DNA from: Rostratula benghalensis
Taxonomy: Eukaryota; Chordata; Aves; Charadriiformes; Rostratulidae
Assembly (NCBI GenBank): GCA_013399305.1
Contig: VXAI01000046.1
Location: 5,087,144-5,151,143, forward strand
Direction: 5' to 3'
DNA: 64,000 bases
Within the stretch, counting starts at the first letter, position 1. Every line of letters starts with the position of its first letter. The position numbers were made by a program, and so were the translations under genes. A model generated the notes under the pieces. It searched no databases. It had not been told where the DNA came from and saw only the letters and a list, made by a program, of their open reading frames with translations. Shown one piece after another: positions 26,745-39,600 of this stretch.

Positions 26745-26960
26745 GGGACTAAAGGTTTGATTTGGATGCAACCACATTTATTCAGCAGCAAATTACATCT
26801 TCAATCAAACCGATGCAAACCTGACTCCCACTTCAGTCTATTTGTTTGGACTTAGTGAGTGCAAGGGGATTCATTATTTCTTCTTCTTTCCATCCTGCAA
26901 AGTTTATATGTGCACGTACGGATTTGCATGCACTTGTCTGTAAAGTCCCTCTTCCTCCTA
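26745..26960. promoter_or_regulatory. Candidate regulatory island with perfect octamer motif
   Basis: Unique AT-rich sequence next to a CR1 fragment. A perfect ATTTGCAT octamer (POU-domain site) lies at 26922-26929, preceded by GCAGCAAATTACATC and ATCAAACCGATGC. The role is inferred from the motif only. Confidence 0.3.
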
Positions 26961-29759
26961 GGACATTGTGCTGTTGGGAATAGGTACACGATGATCTCGG
27001 GGTGCAGGTAGAGCCTATATCCCTCGGGAAAGCAGTAGGAAAACAGCAGTTTCTGCCCTGGATGGTACCGTGCAAAGGAAGGGAAGGGTACCTCGGAGCT
27101 GCAATTAGAGCTCTCTGAATAATTCAGTCTTTCAATGTGGTGTCTGAACTAGAACAGTTTAAAAAATGTCTCTGGGAGACTGACAATGATCCCTTTCCTC
27201 TCATTCACACCCTGAGGAGGAAACAAACCATGAAAGTCCATTTCATCTGTTCGGGGTCATTTCATTTTGCTTCTTGTTTGTGCTGCTGCCTTGCTTCCTA
27301 AGTGAAAAGTGCTCTGTTGCAGAAATGTCCAGGAAAAAAAAATAAAAATCAGGTCTGAAATTTTCATTTTAACTTTTCCATTCTGAAGTTCGTTTCTGAA
27401 TTTGACCTGTACTTTTCTGGGTTGAAATGAAACCTGTATTTTACGGGGAAGGTGGGAAAGGTAAATCCATTGCTTTTTATGAATGATTTCCATTGCTTTT
27501 ATCCCAGTCTGCCCTGGCCATCTGTGCGTCTGTCCCTGCCTGAGCCTGCTAGGAAATCCCTGTGAGTCCTCCTGCTGTACCTCGTGCCCTGCGAGAGGAC
27601 TGGGGACTCATCCCAGCCCTGAGTTGTGCCACAGGCAGAGCCACCCATCCCGTGCTGGCTCCAGGAGCACAGGTAGTGACACAGCCCAAACATGAAAGCA
27701 GAGATCTGATTTCCCCCTGCTCAGAGGGAGGTTTCTTCCCATATAATCATCCTGTTTCTGGAATAGCCATGGCGGTGTTTGTGGCAAAGAACCACTGGCA
27801 CACTGGGGCCCTGATCCTGCACAGGCTCACTCGTGGGCTCACTGAATTCCCTGCATGGTCAGATTCAATAAAACTTGACCAATAAAGCCAAGGAGACGTT
27901 TGCAAGGTCTGGACTTCGGGTGCTGAGTCCTTCAAGGCCAGAAATGCCTTCATGTTGTACGGGTGTCGCGTGAGTTTTTTGTTCCTGCTTGCAGCCTCCC
28001 ATTACCCCTGCCTACCAAGTCCAATCTGGATTCACTGCACAGAGTGTTTTGAGCTGAGAGCAGCTCAAAGACCTCCTGAAAATGGTAGGAAAAAATTTCT
28101 ATGCTGAGGATAATGAGTGGTGAGTGCAGAGGAGGGACACAGCGGGAATTCCTCGCTCCTAGAAAGTTGCTCTGAGCCTGAATTTCAGTGCCACAAAAAC
28201 CTTGGAGGATTTAGTACATGGGGTCTGGGTTTGTTGGGTTTTCTCACTCGTGAATTGGGTCAAAAAGCTTTGTCTTTTTTTATGGATCCAAAACTGTGCA
28301 CGATACTATTTCAGAAACACTGCAGCTGTCGTTTGCCTGGGACTCCCCCAGTTGCCAGGGGGTGGCTGGGAAGGGGACCAGCAGTTTCCCCTGGGATGTG
28401 CTTACATCCTGGGGACTGGCTCTTCAGAGTTGGTGCTGTCTGGCAATGATGTGTCCCTCAAACATGTCCAAGCAGTGCTAGGGAGGACGTTGGGGAGGGC
28501 TGGAGGCCAGGAGGTTCATAAACTGGCACAACACATGTGAGGCTGAGATATTTGAGCTGAAACCTGCTGGTATGAGCTGGTGGTGGATTGGCCAAGCCTG
28601 GCCTTTGTGGGCGAGCACAGGCCTCAAGCTGCTGGACTCTGGTTATCCCCAGGTTATCTGCTGGCAGAAACAGAACTGAGAGCTTGCAGACCTTTCCCCT
28701 GACTGCTACCAGAACCCACTTGAACATGAGGTCCTGCACACAACCAGCCTGGGCTGGCTCCTGGCAGCAGAGAAGAGATCTCACAAGCATCAAAAGATCG
28801 TCTGTGCTTTCAGAGGGGCACGTGGCCCCCCAGTGTCATCTAGTTCTTTTTTCCAGGGACCTTGCTCCCTTTAGGTAAGGGGAGCTCGTCTCCAAGCTCC
28901 TTGTCTCTCTCCAAAGCAGCCTGTAAGTTGTTTCATTTATTTTTTGTAGATTCTCTGCTCTGTAAATATTTGCTTGTAATGACAAAGAAGGCAGTGTTAT
29001 TTACATGGGGAAGATGGATATTGAGGGCTGCTCCACCTGGTTATTGCCCACATTATTTTTTTGAAGGCTAGACCCCTTTATACAGGGCAGTTGCTGCCAT
29101 TACCAGGACTTCTGAGCCAGCTGGTTTAGGGCTTTGCCTCCTGAGGCTTCTCCCCTGGGAGGTTTGGCTGAGCTTGCAGGGGGGTGCAGTGACTTTTTCT
29201 TTGCGCTGTGATTCCCTACATCTTTCCCCCTTTGATCATCCCTTCCCAGACAGGTCTGCTTCTCTTCCCATCTACTTCAGACCCCATCATCTCTCTCCCA
29301 CCCCTTTCCACCCCCCACCCCAATTCCCGTAGCTTTTCAAACGTGCTGTTGATGACTGCTGGCCAGCTCTGCTCCTCTGGTTCCAGCACAGGGCTGGCCC
29401 CGTGCCCTGCTTTCCCCGATGCTGATAAGCTGTCCTTGGCAACAGCTCCACACCGGCAGAATGCTTCCCTCCTCCTGATCCCTCATCCCACAGACCTCTT
29501 GAAGACCTGTCCTCCCTTGGCAGCCCAAACAGACTTTCCTGGTTTTCTGTCTACCTCTTTATCTTGTCTGTCCGAGGATCCTCAGCATGCTGGCAGACAA
29601 CTGGGTTCAGGAACGTCTTCCCGGAGCCCGTCCTCAGTTGTCATCACCTCCTGTGCTGCCTGGACCTGCATCCGTGTGCAAGCTACACCTGGGGAACAGG
29701 AGGTTACCCTAATCTAGGGGCCAGCTCGGTGTTGCCCGTGGGTCAGATGGCTCTTCTCG
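26961..29759. other. Gene-free spacer
   Basis: Unique sequence, becoming strongly pyrimidine-rich on the + strand after 29180, which creates long Ser/Pro/Leu-rich open frames such as 29208-29717. These have no domain features. The C/T-rich part may be an unrecognisable 5' part of the L2-like fossil that follows. Confidence 0.6.
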
Positions 29760-30250
29760 GCCTCTCTCCCTCGCCTGAGGTTGCTAAGGTACAGCTAAAA
29801 CGCTCATCTGGAGTGTCATCATCTCACGGCTCAATTCCTGCAACATCCTTTTCTCTGGCCTTGACAAATGCAATCTTCTCCCACTCCTGCCTGTTCAGAG
29901 CTCTGCTGCAAGGATCATTTTCCTCGCCTGTCATTTTGCTCGTGTCACCCATGCTTTACTTGCTTTTGCTGGTTCCTGCTGGCAAACAGCAGTTACCTGT
30001 CTCTGCTCTCCAGCCCTTTCACAGCTTTCTCTCCTGTTAACCTCGTAGTCCCTCTCCACATGTGGTTTCTTGCTGTCACTCAGCCTCTGGTGACAGCCTC
30101 TGCCAGCACACGCTGTGTCTCCCAGCACACAGCTCTCTGCTTTCTGCTCCGGTGCCTCTGGCTTGAAGAGGAGCTCCTAGATGCTCCTTGCATGAAATGC
30201 CTCCCTGCCCTTCACTTCTCCATTGCCAGCCTCTGTCCCAAACTGGGGAC
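29760..30250 (+). mobile_element. L2-like LINE fossil (reverse transcriptase C-terminal region)
   Basis: In one frame from about 29802 the + strand encodes VIISRLNSCNILFSGL and then QSSAARIIFLACH. These fit the L2/Jockey-type LINE block 'SRLDYCN..GLP...VQNAAARL' that follows the reverse transcriptase core. The next 300 bases show diverged resemblance to the L2 3' region, including a TGGAATGCC-like segment (GCATGAAATGCCTCC). The frame is broken by stops and shifts. The pyrimidine-rich DNA on both sides (29180-30400) may be more of the element but is not recognisable. Birds keep few L2 copies, so this is very old. Confidence 0.55.
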
Positions 30251-31794
30251 AGTGGCTCAGGTGCAAGTGTGGGACCCACCTGTCTGTCAGGCAGTGGCCC
30301 TGCTTTCTCCTGATGGTTTTTCTCATCTTCTGCTTCGGCTGAAGGCCTTTGGGGCAGTGCCATTTTTAGCGGTGGTTGTCTAAAGCTCGTCAGATCCTCC
30401 TGGCTCCATGCACGTGTGCTGTGTGTCTGTCCTGCTCCCATGCTTTATGGAAGCAGTGGTGAATTCAAGCTGAATTTGACAGAGTGGGTGAGGATGTTAC
30501 AGTCCTCCCAATTTAGTGAAAAGAAGTGTCTGGATACCGGAGAGGGACCTTCTCCAGCAGCTAGAGATGGAGATTTGCTTTGCACTGGGGTGTGTACAGC
30601 TCCCCTGCCCTTTCCTGCTTGATGTCTGCTCCATTGTGCCTGGGGACAAGGGTTGCTCCTTCAGCACAGAGGAGCTTCCCTGACCCTGAACCTTGCTGGT
30701 TGCTGAGGGACACCCCAGGGCAGCATTTTCTATTGCAGACCAAGTCCTGCCCCAGGGAGTACCTTCCTGGGCTAATCCAGAGGCTGGGCAGGTCCCGAGC
30801 AGCACGTGAGACCCTGCTCTGGACCGCAAGTACAGGAGGGAGATAAAATTCCATCAATACCTTCATCTGCCCTTATGGATTTTTCCACCATATTTTCTAA
30901 GCTTTCATTTTTATTTATGTGAGGTTAAAGTCAGTCCAATTTGGAAATCAACTTGTCTAAGGAGCTCCCCTCAGATCTTATTAGCTTCATGTAGTATTTC
31001 TATTCATTTTTGCTAATGCCATTCACCAGGCTGGCTGTGGTGGTGGCTGCCAGACGTGGTAACCCTCTCCTTGCCAGGCTGCTGGGGCACTGAGCCTGGT
31101 GGCCTTGAGGACGGCTGTGGGAGTGGCAGGATCTGGCCATGCAGTGAGAAGCTGGGGATCCCAACTTTCCAGCTTCCAGTAGCATGGTAGGGGGTGAGTG
31201 GGACACACACACACAGTTTCTGACGTCTGCTCCTGCATAGTGTCATCCCTGTGTCACGCTGCATCCAGTGTCACCAGCAGCCCACCCATCACTGCCCGCA
31301 TGGAGGGCATCTTTACCTGCCAACTCTGGAAATCAGGGGCTGGTTTGGACAGAGAATGGTTAAGAAGTGCTCAGGCTAGCCTTGTAATTAGAGAGATTCC
31401 TGGGAAAAAAAAAAAAAAAAAAGAATAAATCCATTGAGGGCTTTTAAAGGAGAGATAGGATGCCTGACTCAGGAAGTCCTTCAGCTGCAGATTGTCAGCG
31501 GCTGGAGGAGCGTCCTGGGGAGGTATCAGTGCACGCTTGGCCAGCTTTTACACCCGTCCCCTGGCATTCTCTGCTGGCCCCTGGCAGCGAGGGTATTGGC
31601 AGGATGGAGCTGTGTGCTGGAGTTGGGGGGCTCCTCTTGCCTTCCCCAGGAGTTATTTTAGTGTTAAGGTGGGGGGTCCAGATGTCAGCCCCAAGCAGGA
31701 GTGGTGGTTTGGTGGTTCCATTCCAGCCCGGGATAGGTACCTCCCTTCCCCACACCTCCTGAAGCGTCACGGCTGCTCCGTCTCTCCCCTGCCT
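30251..31794. other. Gene-free spacer
   Basis: Non-coding sequence with a short AC run at 31203 and an A run near 31405. Frames are short on both strands. Nothing else is recognised. Confidence 0.6.
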
Positions 31795-32090
31795 TTGATT
31801 ATTTATTGAAGCAGTTTGATACTGGGTGACTGTAATTAAAAGAAGAAAAACACACACAATAAAATGATTTCTAAAATGGCAACACACTGGATGCAGTGAA
31901 GCAAGGAATGTATTAAATATTTATTGCCACTGGTCTGCTGGGGGGGGGAGGGGGAATTAAAATTATTTAGCCTGTGAAAAACATTTTAATTATTTAATTT
32001 GAGGGGAAACCTCCCCCACAGCCCTCCTTAGTACTAAGCCCCAGACAAATGGCAGCATAATGTAAGGTTTGATTAAAATCTGAATGAGAT
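31795..32090. promoter_or_regulatory. Candidate regulatory island in the 3' flank
   Basis: A strongly AT-rich block around a G run, with GATTATTTATTGAAG, ACTGTAATTAAAAG, AATTAAAATTATTTAG and TTTAATTATTTAATTTG. It holds at least three homeodomain TAATTA-type cores. It has no repeat identity and no coding frame. Confidence 0.4.
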
Positions 32091-32739
32091 GAAGGTCTGG
32101 AGATGGGAACAAGGGGTGGGGAGCCACGTGGCTGTCATCCAAGCCTGCTCTGCCACAGCAAGTCTGTGCTGTGATCCTCTGTCTTGCAGGGGTAATTCTC
32201 TCTCTCAGGGGGTGCTTTGTGCTCGGCAGCAGTTATCCAGGGATCTGCTCCACACACGGGAGCCAGGTCTCAGGACAGGAGCTGGGTGCATTGCTCATGG
32301 GGTAGGAAATGGCAGCGAATCACCCCAGCCTGCCACCTGCACCATGAGATCTTCAGACCCGTGGGTTGCTCTGGAGACATTCACTGGGGCAGGAGCTCTG
32401 GAGTGTCCATCCCGGCAAGCCCAGCTCCACCAGGCAGGGCTCTGCTGGGCTCACCAGGTTTCATGCATGTGTGGCCCAGGGTTCAGGCTGTGCAAACAAG
32501 CCACGAGGCTTTGAACCTGTGTCTCGTGGCATTTCTATATTGCGGCTGTGAGGCTTTTCCCGAGAGTCTCTGCAGGAAAGGCACTGGGGCCGGTGTCCTG
32601 TGGGCATGTCCCCTTGAGGCTGGAGCTGAGGATCCTCCAGCCACACGTCAAAGATTGAAAAGTGTGGGGTCTGGCAGTGGCTGATTCTTTCCTGTGGGAG
32701 GAGGGGCTGCCATTTCCCCCCCTGCCTTGTGTCTCCAGA

Positions 32740-32945
32740 TTGACAGTCTCTCGTTATTAGCCCCCTGGAAACAGGTACTTTGACTGAAAAGAGCCATCCC
32801 AGCCTTCACTGTAACAATCAAAGCGGCTCAAGAATAAACATGGCTTGGCAAGAATAAACACAAATTGCAGTGCTTGCTGTGAACAGTGATATCCAAGGGA
32901 GCAAACATCAAATGAAGGATTATCCCTGTTTGCAAGGAAGCTCTT
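32740..32945. promoter_or_regulatory. Candidate enhancer with paired forkhead sites
   Basis: The 12-mer CAAGAATAAACA occurs at 32829-32840 and 32849-32860, exactly 20 bases apart. Each copy contains the forkhead core ATAAACA. The surrounding unique sequence has CAATCAAAGCGG and GCAAATTGCAG-like elements and no coding signal. Confidence 0.45.
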
Positions 32946-33474
32946 CTAACAAGAGACTGAATAAGGACCATCTGCAGCCCAGAGCAAAGGGGCTACCAGG
33001 AGAACCTGCTGGAACCGTCAGGAGCTCTCCTGTTTGAAGCTCACATGGTCTCCTTTAGGCAATGTCTGGTTTTACTTCATACACTCTGTCGGCTGCTGAA
33101 GCCCTGAGCCCTTTGCAGCTCCCTTCAGGTTGCAGACAGCATGGGCAAGCTCAGAAAGCCCCAGGAGGGGAGTTGTGCGGGAGGAAGGTTAGTGAGGACG
33201 AGGAGGGCTTCCCTCAGGCGGGCAGGCAGGGGGCAGGGTATGGGACCTGTCTGGGGCTGCTGCTGGAGAAAACGCTGAGCTCCTGCAGCCGAGCTGCAGA
33301 AATATCACATCCACCAAGTCCTGGGGGAAGCTCTGCTCTCTGCTCCTGACGCTTAGTGCTGCTGGTCTTGGGGCAGGAGCCCTAAAGGCAGCTCTTAACC
33401 AGCAGCCGTCGCCTGCGGGAAGTCAGGACAAGCAAGTTCTCCTCCCCAAACCCTTGCCGAGAGACAGCCCGCAA

Positions 33475-33740
33475 GACATAAATCAAATTTGGAGGCACAG
33501 AGGTTCCATAAACAAGCTTATTTTCTGAAGCCAGGTCCCATTATGTTATCTGTCACTTTATTGGGGTTTCTGAGCCATTTATTTTTATGTATATACATCG
33601 GAGCTGGTGAGCCGGCGTTGGCCTGAGAGTGTAAAGCTGACAAGACACGGTAGCGGCGTGTGAAACCTGTCAGCAGAGCAGCCGCCTGTGAAATGAACAC
33701 GAGAGCCCATGCTGACGATTTTATTTATGGGTAATCTCAG
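33475..33740. promoter_or_regulatory. Candidate regulatory island in the 3' flank
   Basis: Unique sequence with CATAAACAAGC (forkhead-type), TTATGTTATCTGTC (GATA-type), CCATTTATTTTTATG and CGATTTTATTTATGGG. No frame or repeat is recognised. Confidence 0.35.
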
Positions 33741-35735
33741 GTAGTGTGTGCCGGAGCGGTGGGTGCCACCAGGCCCTTGGCCGTGCCACCCTGGTGCCAG
33801 CAGTCCTGAGCCCTCCCTGACCCATCACAGGCAGGGATAAAGCCTTGAGGCAGCTGGAAATGAGATTTTCTCCTTAAGGAGTATCTTAAACGGCTGAAGT
33901 ACTTTGGTCACCTAGAATCCATATAAATGGGCACATTTTCTTGGGGTGGGAGGTAATGAATAAGGTTCTGCAACACTTTTCTCTCTAGTGCTGATCTTGC
34001 TGGTAATTGTTCTCTTAATTTTTTGTTTGGGGTATTTTTAATTTTGTTTTGCATTTTAGGTAAATGCAGATTTAGTGGTTTAGTGTAAGGATTTGTTCTG
34101 AAATAGGAAAACCGGAGTTGCCTTACCTAAAAGTGAGGCATTTAAATGTTTTGGAAACTTTTTTTCCAGTTATCTTACCCCTGGAGCAACATTTTGCCAA
34201 ACTTAAGAGTCTTTATGGAAACCTAAATGAATAATTGTTTCTGTCACATTCTAGGAAAAAAACTATTTAGCTCAGCATTTTTTCCTCTCAGCTGGAACAA
34301 ACATTTTGGATGTGAGTTAGTTTTGTGGGTCATTGAAAACCCTAAACAATCACCCCACATTGTTGTCAGGGCAATGGTACAAAACATGGCCCCCCTGCTC
34401 TTGCCCTGTCCTGACCTTGCTGTAAGTCCTCTGGTTTGGCACAGAGCAGATGCTGCTGGCGTGGTTGGGTCCTTCAGCAGGCGAGGAGCGCTTGGTGCAC
34501 CCACATCGATTTGGAAAGGCCTTTGGAGATGGCAAGTGGCCGTGTTGCATGTGGAGGTTGGTGTCCCTTGCCTTCTCTTGCCAAATTTTCAGCCCGGGGG
34601 ATGAATACATTGGCACTTGCTGTGCCAGCGCTCTCTGTTCCAGTGGCACCCTGGCCAAAGCTGGTAGACACCAGCCTGGCCGTGTTTCAGTGCTCTGCTT
34701 TGTGCTTGGCAAGGCAAGGGCTCAGCACCGTTCTGCGTCCCGGTCCCACGGGGCTGGTCCTGCGTAAGGATGTCCCCGATGCATAAAACCCATTTAGGTT
34801 CTGTTTGGCTGGAACAATACTTAAATTTTTAATCTGGACTTCATGGTTCATGAGCAGTAGCTATGTGTCATCCCTCCAGGAAATTGTGTCTGGTGCATCT
34901 GCGTGTCCCATGGGTGCCCCTCTGAGAGCTGAAGGACATGGGTTAGGTGGTGGCATTTTTCCTCCCCAAAGCAGCAAGGCCTGATCTGTTGGTAACAGGG
35001 AGTGGTATTCCTTTAATCCTCAGTTTTGCCTCTGGTTTCTGTGAGGAGCATGGTTCCTTTCCCAGTTTGACTTGCAGGCTCTTCCCCCAGCACATCGGGC
35101 TCCAGCCAGCTGGAGGAAGGGTCTCTTCTCCTTTCTCCATGAGTGAGGGCAGGCAGCTCTGCCTTGATTGATCTGCTGCCTTCCAGCCCAGATCATTCCT
35201 CTGCAAGTCTGTCTCTCACCTGCCTGGGCACTGCTAAATCTTCTCCCGGAAGGAAGAGCTATTTGTCAAGTGAAATAGGAGGGTTTGAGTCTCATGTTCC
35301 CCAAGGCCACTTAGCAGGATTCAGGCAGCTCTCTGGACACTTCCTTGTGGTACAAGGGAGAATGAAGGCCACCACAAAGCTTTTCTGGAGCTGCCTTCGC
35401 CCTGCCTGATGTCAGTGCTGCCGCTTTGACCCTTCAAGGTGAGGACTGAGTGTAGTTTGTCCAGGTTCCCCCAGCCCAGAACGGCATAACGTGCCCCACA
35501 TCTACCCTCTGTGGGGAACATCTGTGGTCCCTGCGCTGTCTCCTTGTTCCTTTGTGCTTCTCTGCACCAAGTCACTTATTGACTGGGAGCTTAATTGTGC
35601 TGCATCATGTCTAATTGGTTTGCTCTGTCTCTCTCCATTTGCTTTCTCTGCCTGCACGCTCCCCGCTCCCCTCCGCAAACGTGCCGCGCTGTGAGCGTGA
35701 GCGGGGCACGAGGCCACCAGCCTGATTGCCAGAGG

Positions 35736-35756
35736 AAAAAAAAAAAAAAAAAAAAA
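35736..35756. repeat. Poly-A run
   Basis: An uninterrupted A run of about 20 bases. It is not preceded by a recognisable LINE or SINE tail, so it is probably a simple repeat. It directly precedes an AT-rich candidate regulatory block. Confidence 0.9.
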
Positions 35757-35935
35757 GCACCCAACTTCCTCCTTTCTTCTTCTAAATTCAAATGACAAGA
35801 AACAGAGGAAAACAATTTTGCGAACCCTTGGCAGAGGGCCAGCTCTGATAAAGAGCCGTAATTAATCTCCCCAGCTTTATTAGAATATCATTACAATTAA
35901 CTCAGCAATCTTGTGTTGATCACAGCCATTGTTCC
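35755..35935. promoter_or_regulatory. Candidate regulatory island in the 3' flank, TAATTA and GATA motifs
   Basis: Unique block containing TGATAAAGAGCC, CGTAATTAATCTCC, CTTTATTAGAATATC and TTACAATTAACTCAGC within about 75 bases. This motif density and the sharp compositional edges resemble vertebrate developmental enhancers. It starts just after a poly-A run. Confidence 0.45.
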
Positions 35936-36399
35936 CCCGCAGAGCAGAGGGTGCCGGCGCGAGCCCGGGCTGTGCGGTGCTTACGAGCACCTAGAGCTGG
36001 ATCGTCCCTGCCAGCCCACCAGCAGCCTGGCAGCACAGACCTCTCTCCTCATCCTGGCCCTTGAGCCATGTGCAGCTTTGAATATTGATATATATTTTTT
36101 TAATTTTTTTTTTAAGCTACTCTTCTTTGTAGAGCTACTACAGCCCAGGCTGGGCACCGAGGTGTCCCTCATTCCCATGTGGATGCTTTTAGGCCCAAGC
36201 CTTTTAAGCGCCGGGTTTATTCCTTTGTGTGTGTTGGCCCAGCTCTTTGCGTGCCCGCTTCCTCGTCTCAGCTGGAGACCCGGTGGCTGCTGCAATAACA
36301 CAGCTAACAGCCCTGCAGCGGGGAAGGAAACCAGGGGAAACATTTGTGGAAGCCACATTAGAAAGAAAGGAGGGTTGTCAGAATGAAGCTTCATAAGCT

Positions 36400-36600
36400 C
36401 TACAGTTAAATAGCCCAAGATGTGTGCTATAGAAAAGCAGAGAAAATGAGCACCATTAAACTACCCTTTTCCTCCTTTTCAAACTGTTCTTTTAATATCG
36501 GGTATTTATCTGTAATTTAAGCCCGTGATTAGTTTTATCAAAAAGATAGTTCTGAGGCAGAGATCTTAAAAATGATTAGGTGTGTGTTTGAAAGACAAGA
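36400..36600. promoter_or_regulatory. Candidate regulatory island in the 3' flank
   Basis: AT-rich unique block with TTTAATATCGGG, CTGTAATTTAAGC, GTGATTAGTTTTATC and AAAATGATTAGG. It lacks repeats and coding signals. Confidence 0.35.
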
Positions 36601-39600
36601 ACAGCTCCACTTGCACTGCAGGATAAAGACGTATCTGTTTGCTGCCTTGAGCATCCATCCATGAGGGCCTCGTGCCAGAAGGAACCTCCTGGTTCCACAC
36701 AGCTCCTGACTCACCCCAGGCTTTTGGGCATTTCTCATTCTCTCCTTTGAAGGGGCCGGAGCTGGACTCTCTTGTCACCGGGCAAGATTGTTTGAGGTGA
36801 TTTTGTGTCTCCTCTTCTTCTTCATCACACTTCTGCTTTTGGAAAGTGCTCTTAACTTTGGTGCTGTCACGGGGGTCCTGGCGACCTGGCAGCTCAGGGT
36901 GCGTGGACCTGGAGACACCTGGGACGTGGAGATGTTTGGCAGTTTTGCTTCAAGAGCATCCCCCTTGCTATGGAGAGGGCTGGAGAGCCCACCGCCCCTT
37001 CCCCATCTGCTCCTGCTTCTTTCTGCATGGTGGCAGCCCTCTGCCAGGCTGGAGTGGTGCCCAGGGACTCTTCTGCTCCCTGGTTCTTGGTACCAAGGAG
37101 GTTTGCTCCAGGGCAAACAGTCTGGCCCTGCTTCTGTTTTCGGAGGTGTATAACATGGCCCAGGTAGAGGTTTTATCCCTCAAATTGCTCTGCCACGAGG
37201 GTTTTATGCTGTGAGCAGACACTGTGAGTGCGAAACCGTGCCCCCTGGTTACACACGCACAAAAAAAAAAATTTGAAAAGCTTTGGGTCTCTTCTCCAGT
37301 GGTTTCTGGAGCAGGCTGCAATGGGCAGCTTTAGGTGACACTAAGTGACCTTGCCAGCCTGGCTGGGAAGGGTTGTTAGATGAAGGGATTTGAACCTCTT
37401 ACTCTTGCTTTTTGTCCAGAATTGTCAACGCATGTGGAAAAAGCCCTGAGGAAAAGGAAAAGAGAAAGAAAAGGCAGGAACAGGGGGGCATCATCCCTTT
37501 AAGCAGCCACCCAGGAGAAGGGAGCAGTTGCCCAGGCCTGTTTGCTGGTGCAGACACAGGGACAGCAGGCAGCCCTGCCTGTTCTGCCCCCCTTCCCCTG
37601 CTCCCTGCAAACCCCTAACCCCCAGAGCCAGGGAAAAAAGGGGTCAGGGCTACATTTGCAGGGTAGGTTTCCTGTGCGGGCAGTGCTGAGCACCAGTACC
37701 CAGCAGGATGTGTCTGGAGGTGGCACCCACTGCTACAACCATTGCTGGTGGCCAGGGGCATCAGCAGATTAAAGGAAGAAAGGTTTGTTAAAGGCTGGTA
37801 AGGAAATGGTGCAGAGACACTGCGTGGCTCAGAAGCTCTTTAACCTCAGGTTGCCTGTGCTTGGGGGACATGGCGCAGAAGGAGGGTAATTAGGGTTATT
37901 CTGTAATTGTGGGCTTTTCCCTCTGCCATAGGCACCTGCCTGCAGCCAGTCCTGGGGACACGGGCCTGGAGCTGACTCCTCATGGCCCTTCTCAGGATGC
38001 AGATCTTCCTTGGTCTCCAAACACTCATACAAGGGAAAGCTGAAGTTTTTTGTTTTCTCCAAGCCTGCGTCCTTGGGTATGGCAAAGGAACCTCCCATGG
38101 GCGATGGACGCCTGATTCTGTGTCACCAAGAAGGGGCTCTGGCTGGATATGAGGGTTAGCTTTGCTTTCCCCAGCACAGTTTGGCCAAGGCACAACCTCC
38201 AGCACAGGCACAGAGATGTAGACCCTGCAGTCTCAATCAGGGACCTCTTGCTGAAACGGTGTCCTCAGGTTTGATGTAGGCTGTTGCTTAGGACCCCCTT
38301 CCCACCTCTTCTGTGGCTGTGCATCTGAGGCACTAAAAAACACCAAGAACAAAACAAACCCATCACAGCCACAAAGCCTCTGATGGCAGGAGTTGTGGCT
38401 TCATGTAAGGTGCAATAGTCTCCATGAGGTCCTTTGCTGGTCAGTCCCTAAGATGAGAACTTGTCCTTTCCCACTGCAGCCACCTCTATGCCCCTCACCG
38501 GGCAAGGGCATGAGGGGTGAGCTGAGGACAGGAGGGGATGCTCAGAGGGAGCAGGAGGTGGGGACAGGGGTTCTTCTGAAGGACTTAAAGCAATGCTCAC
38601 CCCCATCCTCCATGCCTCTATCCCACCTTCTCTGGGAGGCAGCAAGCACCACTTGTCCTCAAATGGCTGGGAACATCAGTCAGGCTTCCACCGTGGCTGC
38701 CTCAGGTCTGTGAGTGAGACGCAGGGGCTGAGTGTCAGGTTGTTATTAAATATCATTAGTAAGTGACAAAACCGTGTGGAGCACCTCAGGCACAGACAAT
38801 GGCTGGAGGTGGGATTGTTTGCAGTGCCAGGGAGGTGAGCGGATGGTGAAGGTCAGAGACACCTCCTTCTGGGCTGCCTCCGACTCCATCTCCTGCTCAG
38901 CACCTGGAGAAGGTGGGAGGGGTGGGTGTTTCCTTGGGGGGAGACATTTGTTTGCAGGGAACCCCTGTGTGTCACCGGGGAACTTCAGTGTACCCAAGCG
39001 TGGTGTCCCCAGGGTGGTCTGTGTGTGAGGAAAGATCACCTGTGTAACTCCAGATCCTCACGTATTCCCATTCTTCATGATCCTCTTCTCTAGGGGCTCC
39101 AGTGTGGGGCAGGGCAGACTCCCACACATTTCTGTGGAGCTGCCCAGGGGAAAAGCTGTTTTAGCATCTTTTCTACCCAGTGGAGGCAACTGGAAAACAA
39201 ATTTTGCAGATGTTTTTCTTGCGAACTCTTTTCCGTGCCTGGGGCTAGCTTTCCCCCAGGAGAGCTTGAGATGGTGGACCACTGAGAAGGCAGCGCCCAA
39301 GCCAGCAGCCCCAGCATCTGTAGGGGAGGTGCCTGGCTAACTGTGGGGCTGGCTTTGGTGGCAGGGACACGAGCCAAAAAGCACCGGGCTGAGGGGTGAG
39401 ACGGAGGCAGAGGCACCTCTGGTGAGTGTGCCTGGAGCGGGAGCTGGGGGACAGCGAGTCGTGTCATCGTCTGCTTGAGGCAATCGCGGGCCGTCAGCAG
39501 AGCGGAGAGACGCTTCCTCGCGTTTATTTAAGGCGAGATGCCCTAGTTTTGTGCTTTCAGTGGAGTCCCTAATTATTCCTCAATCTTTGTAGTGAGCTAA

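Noticed and set aside
29208..30383. Several long plus-strand frames suggesting a gene near 29-30 kb
   Set aside because: Pyrimidine-rich DNA explains them, and the only protein-like signal in the area is an L2-type LINE motif in a frame different from these.
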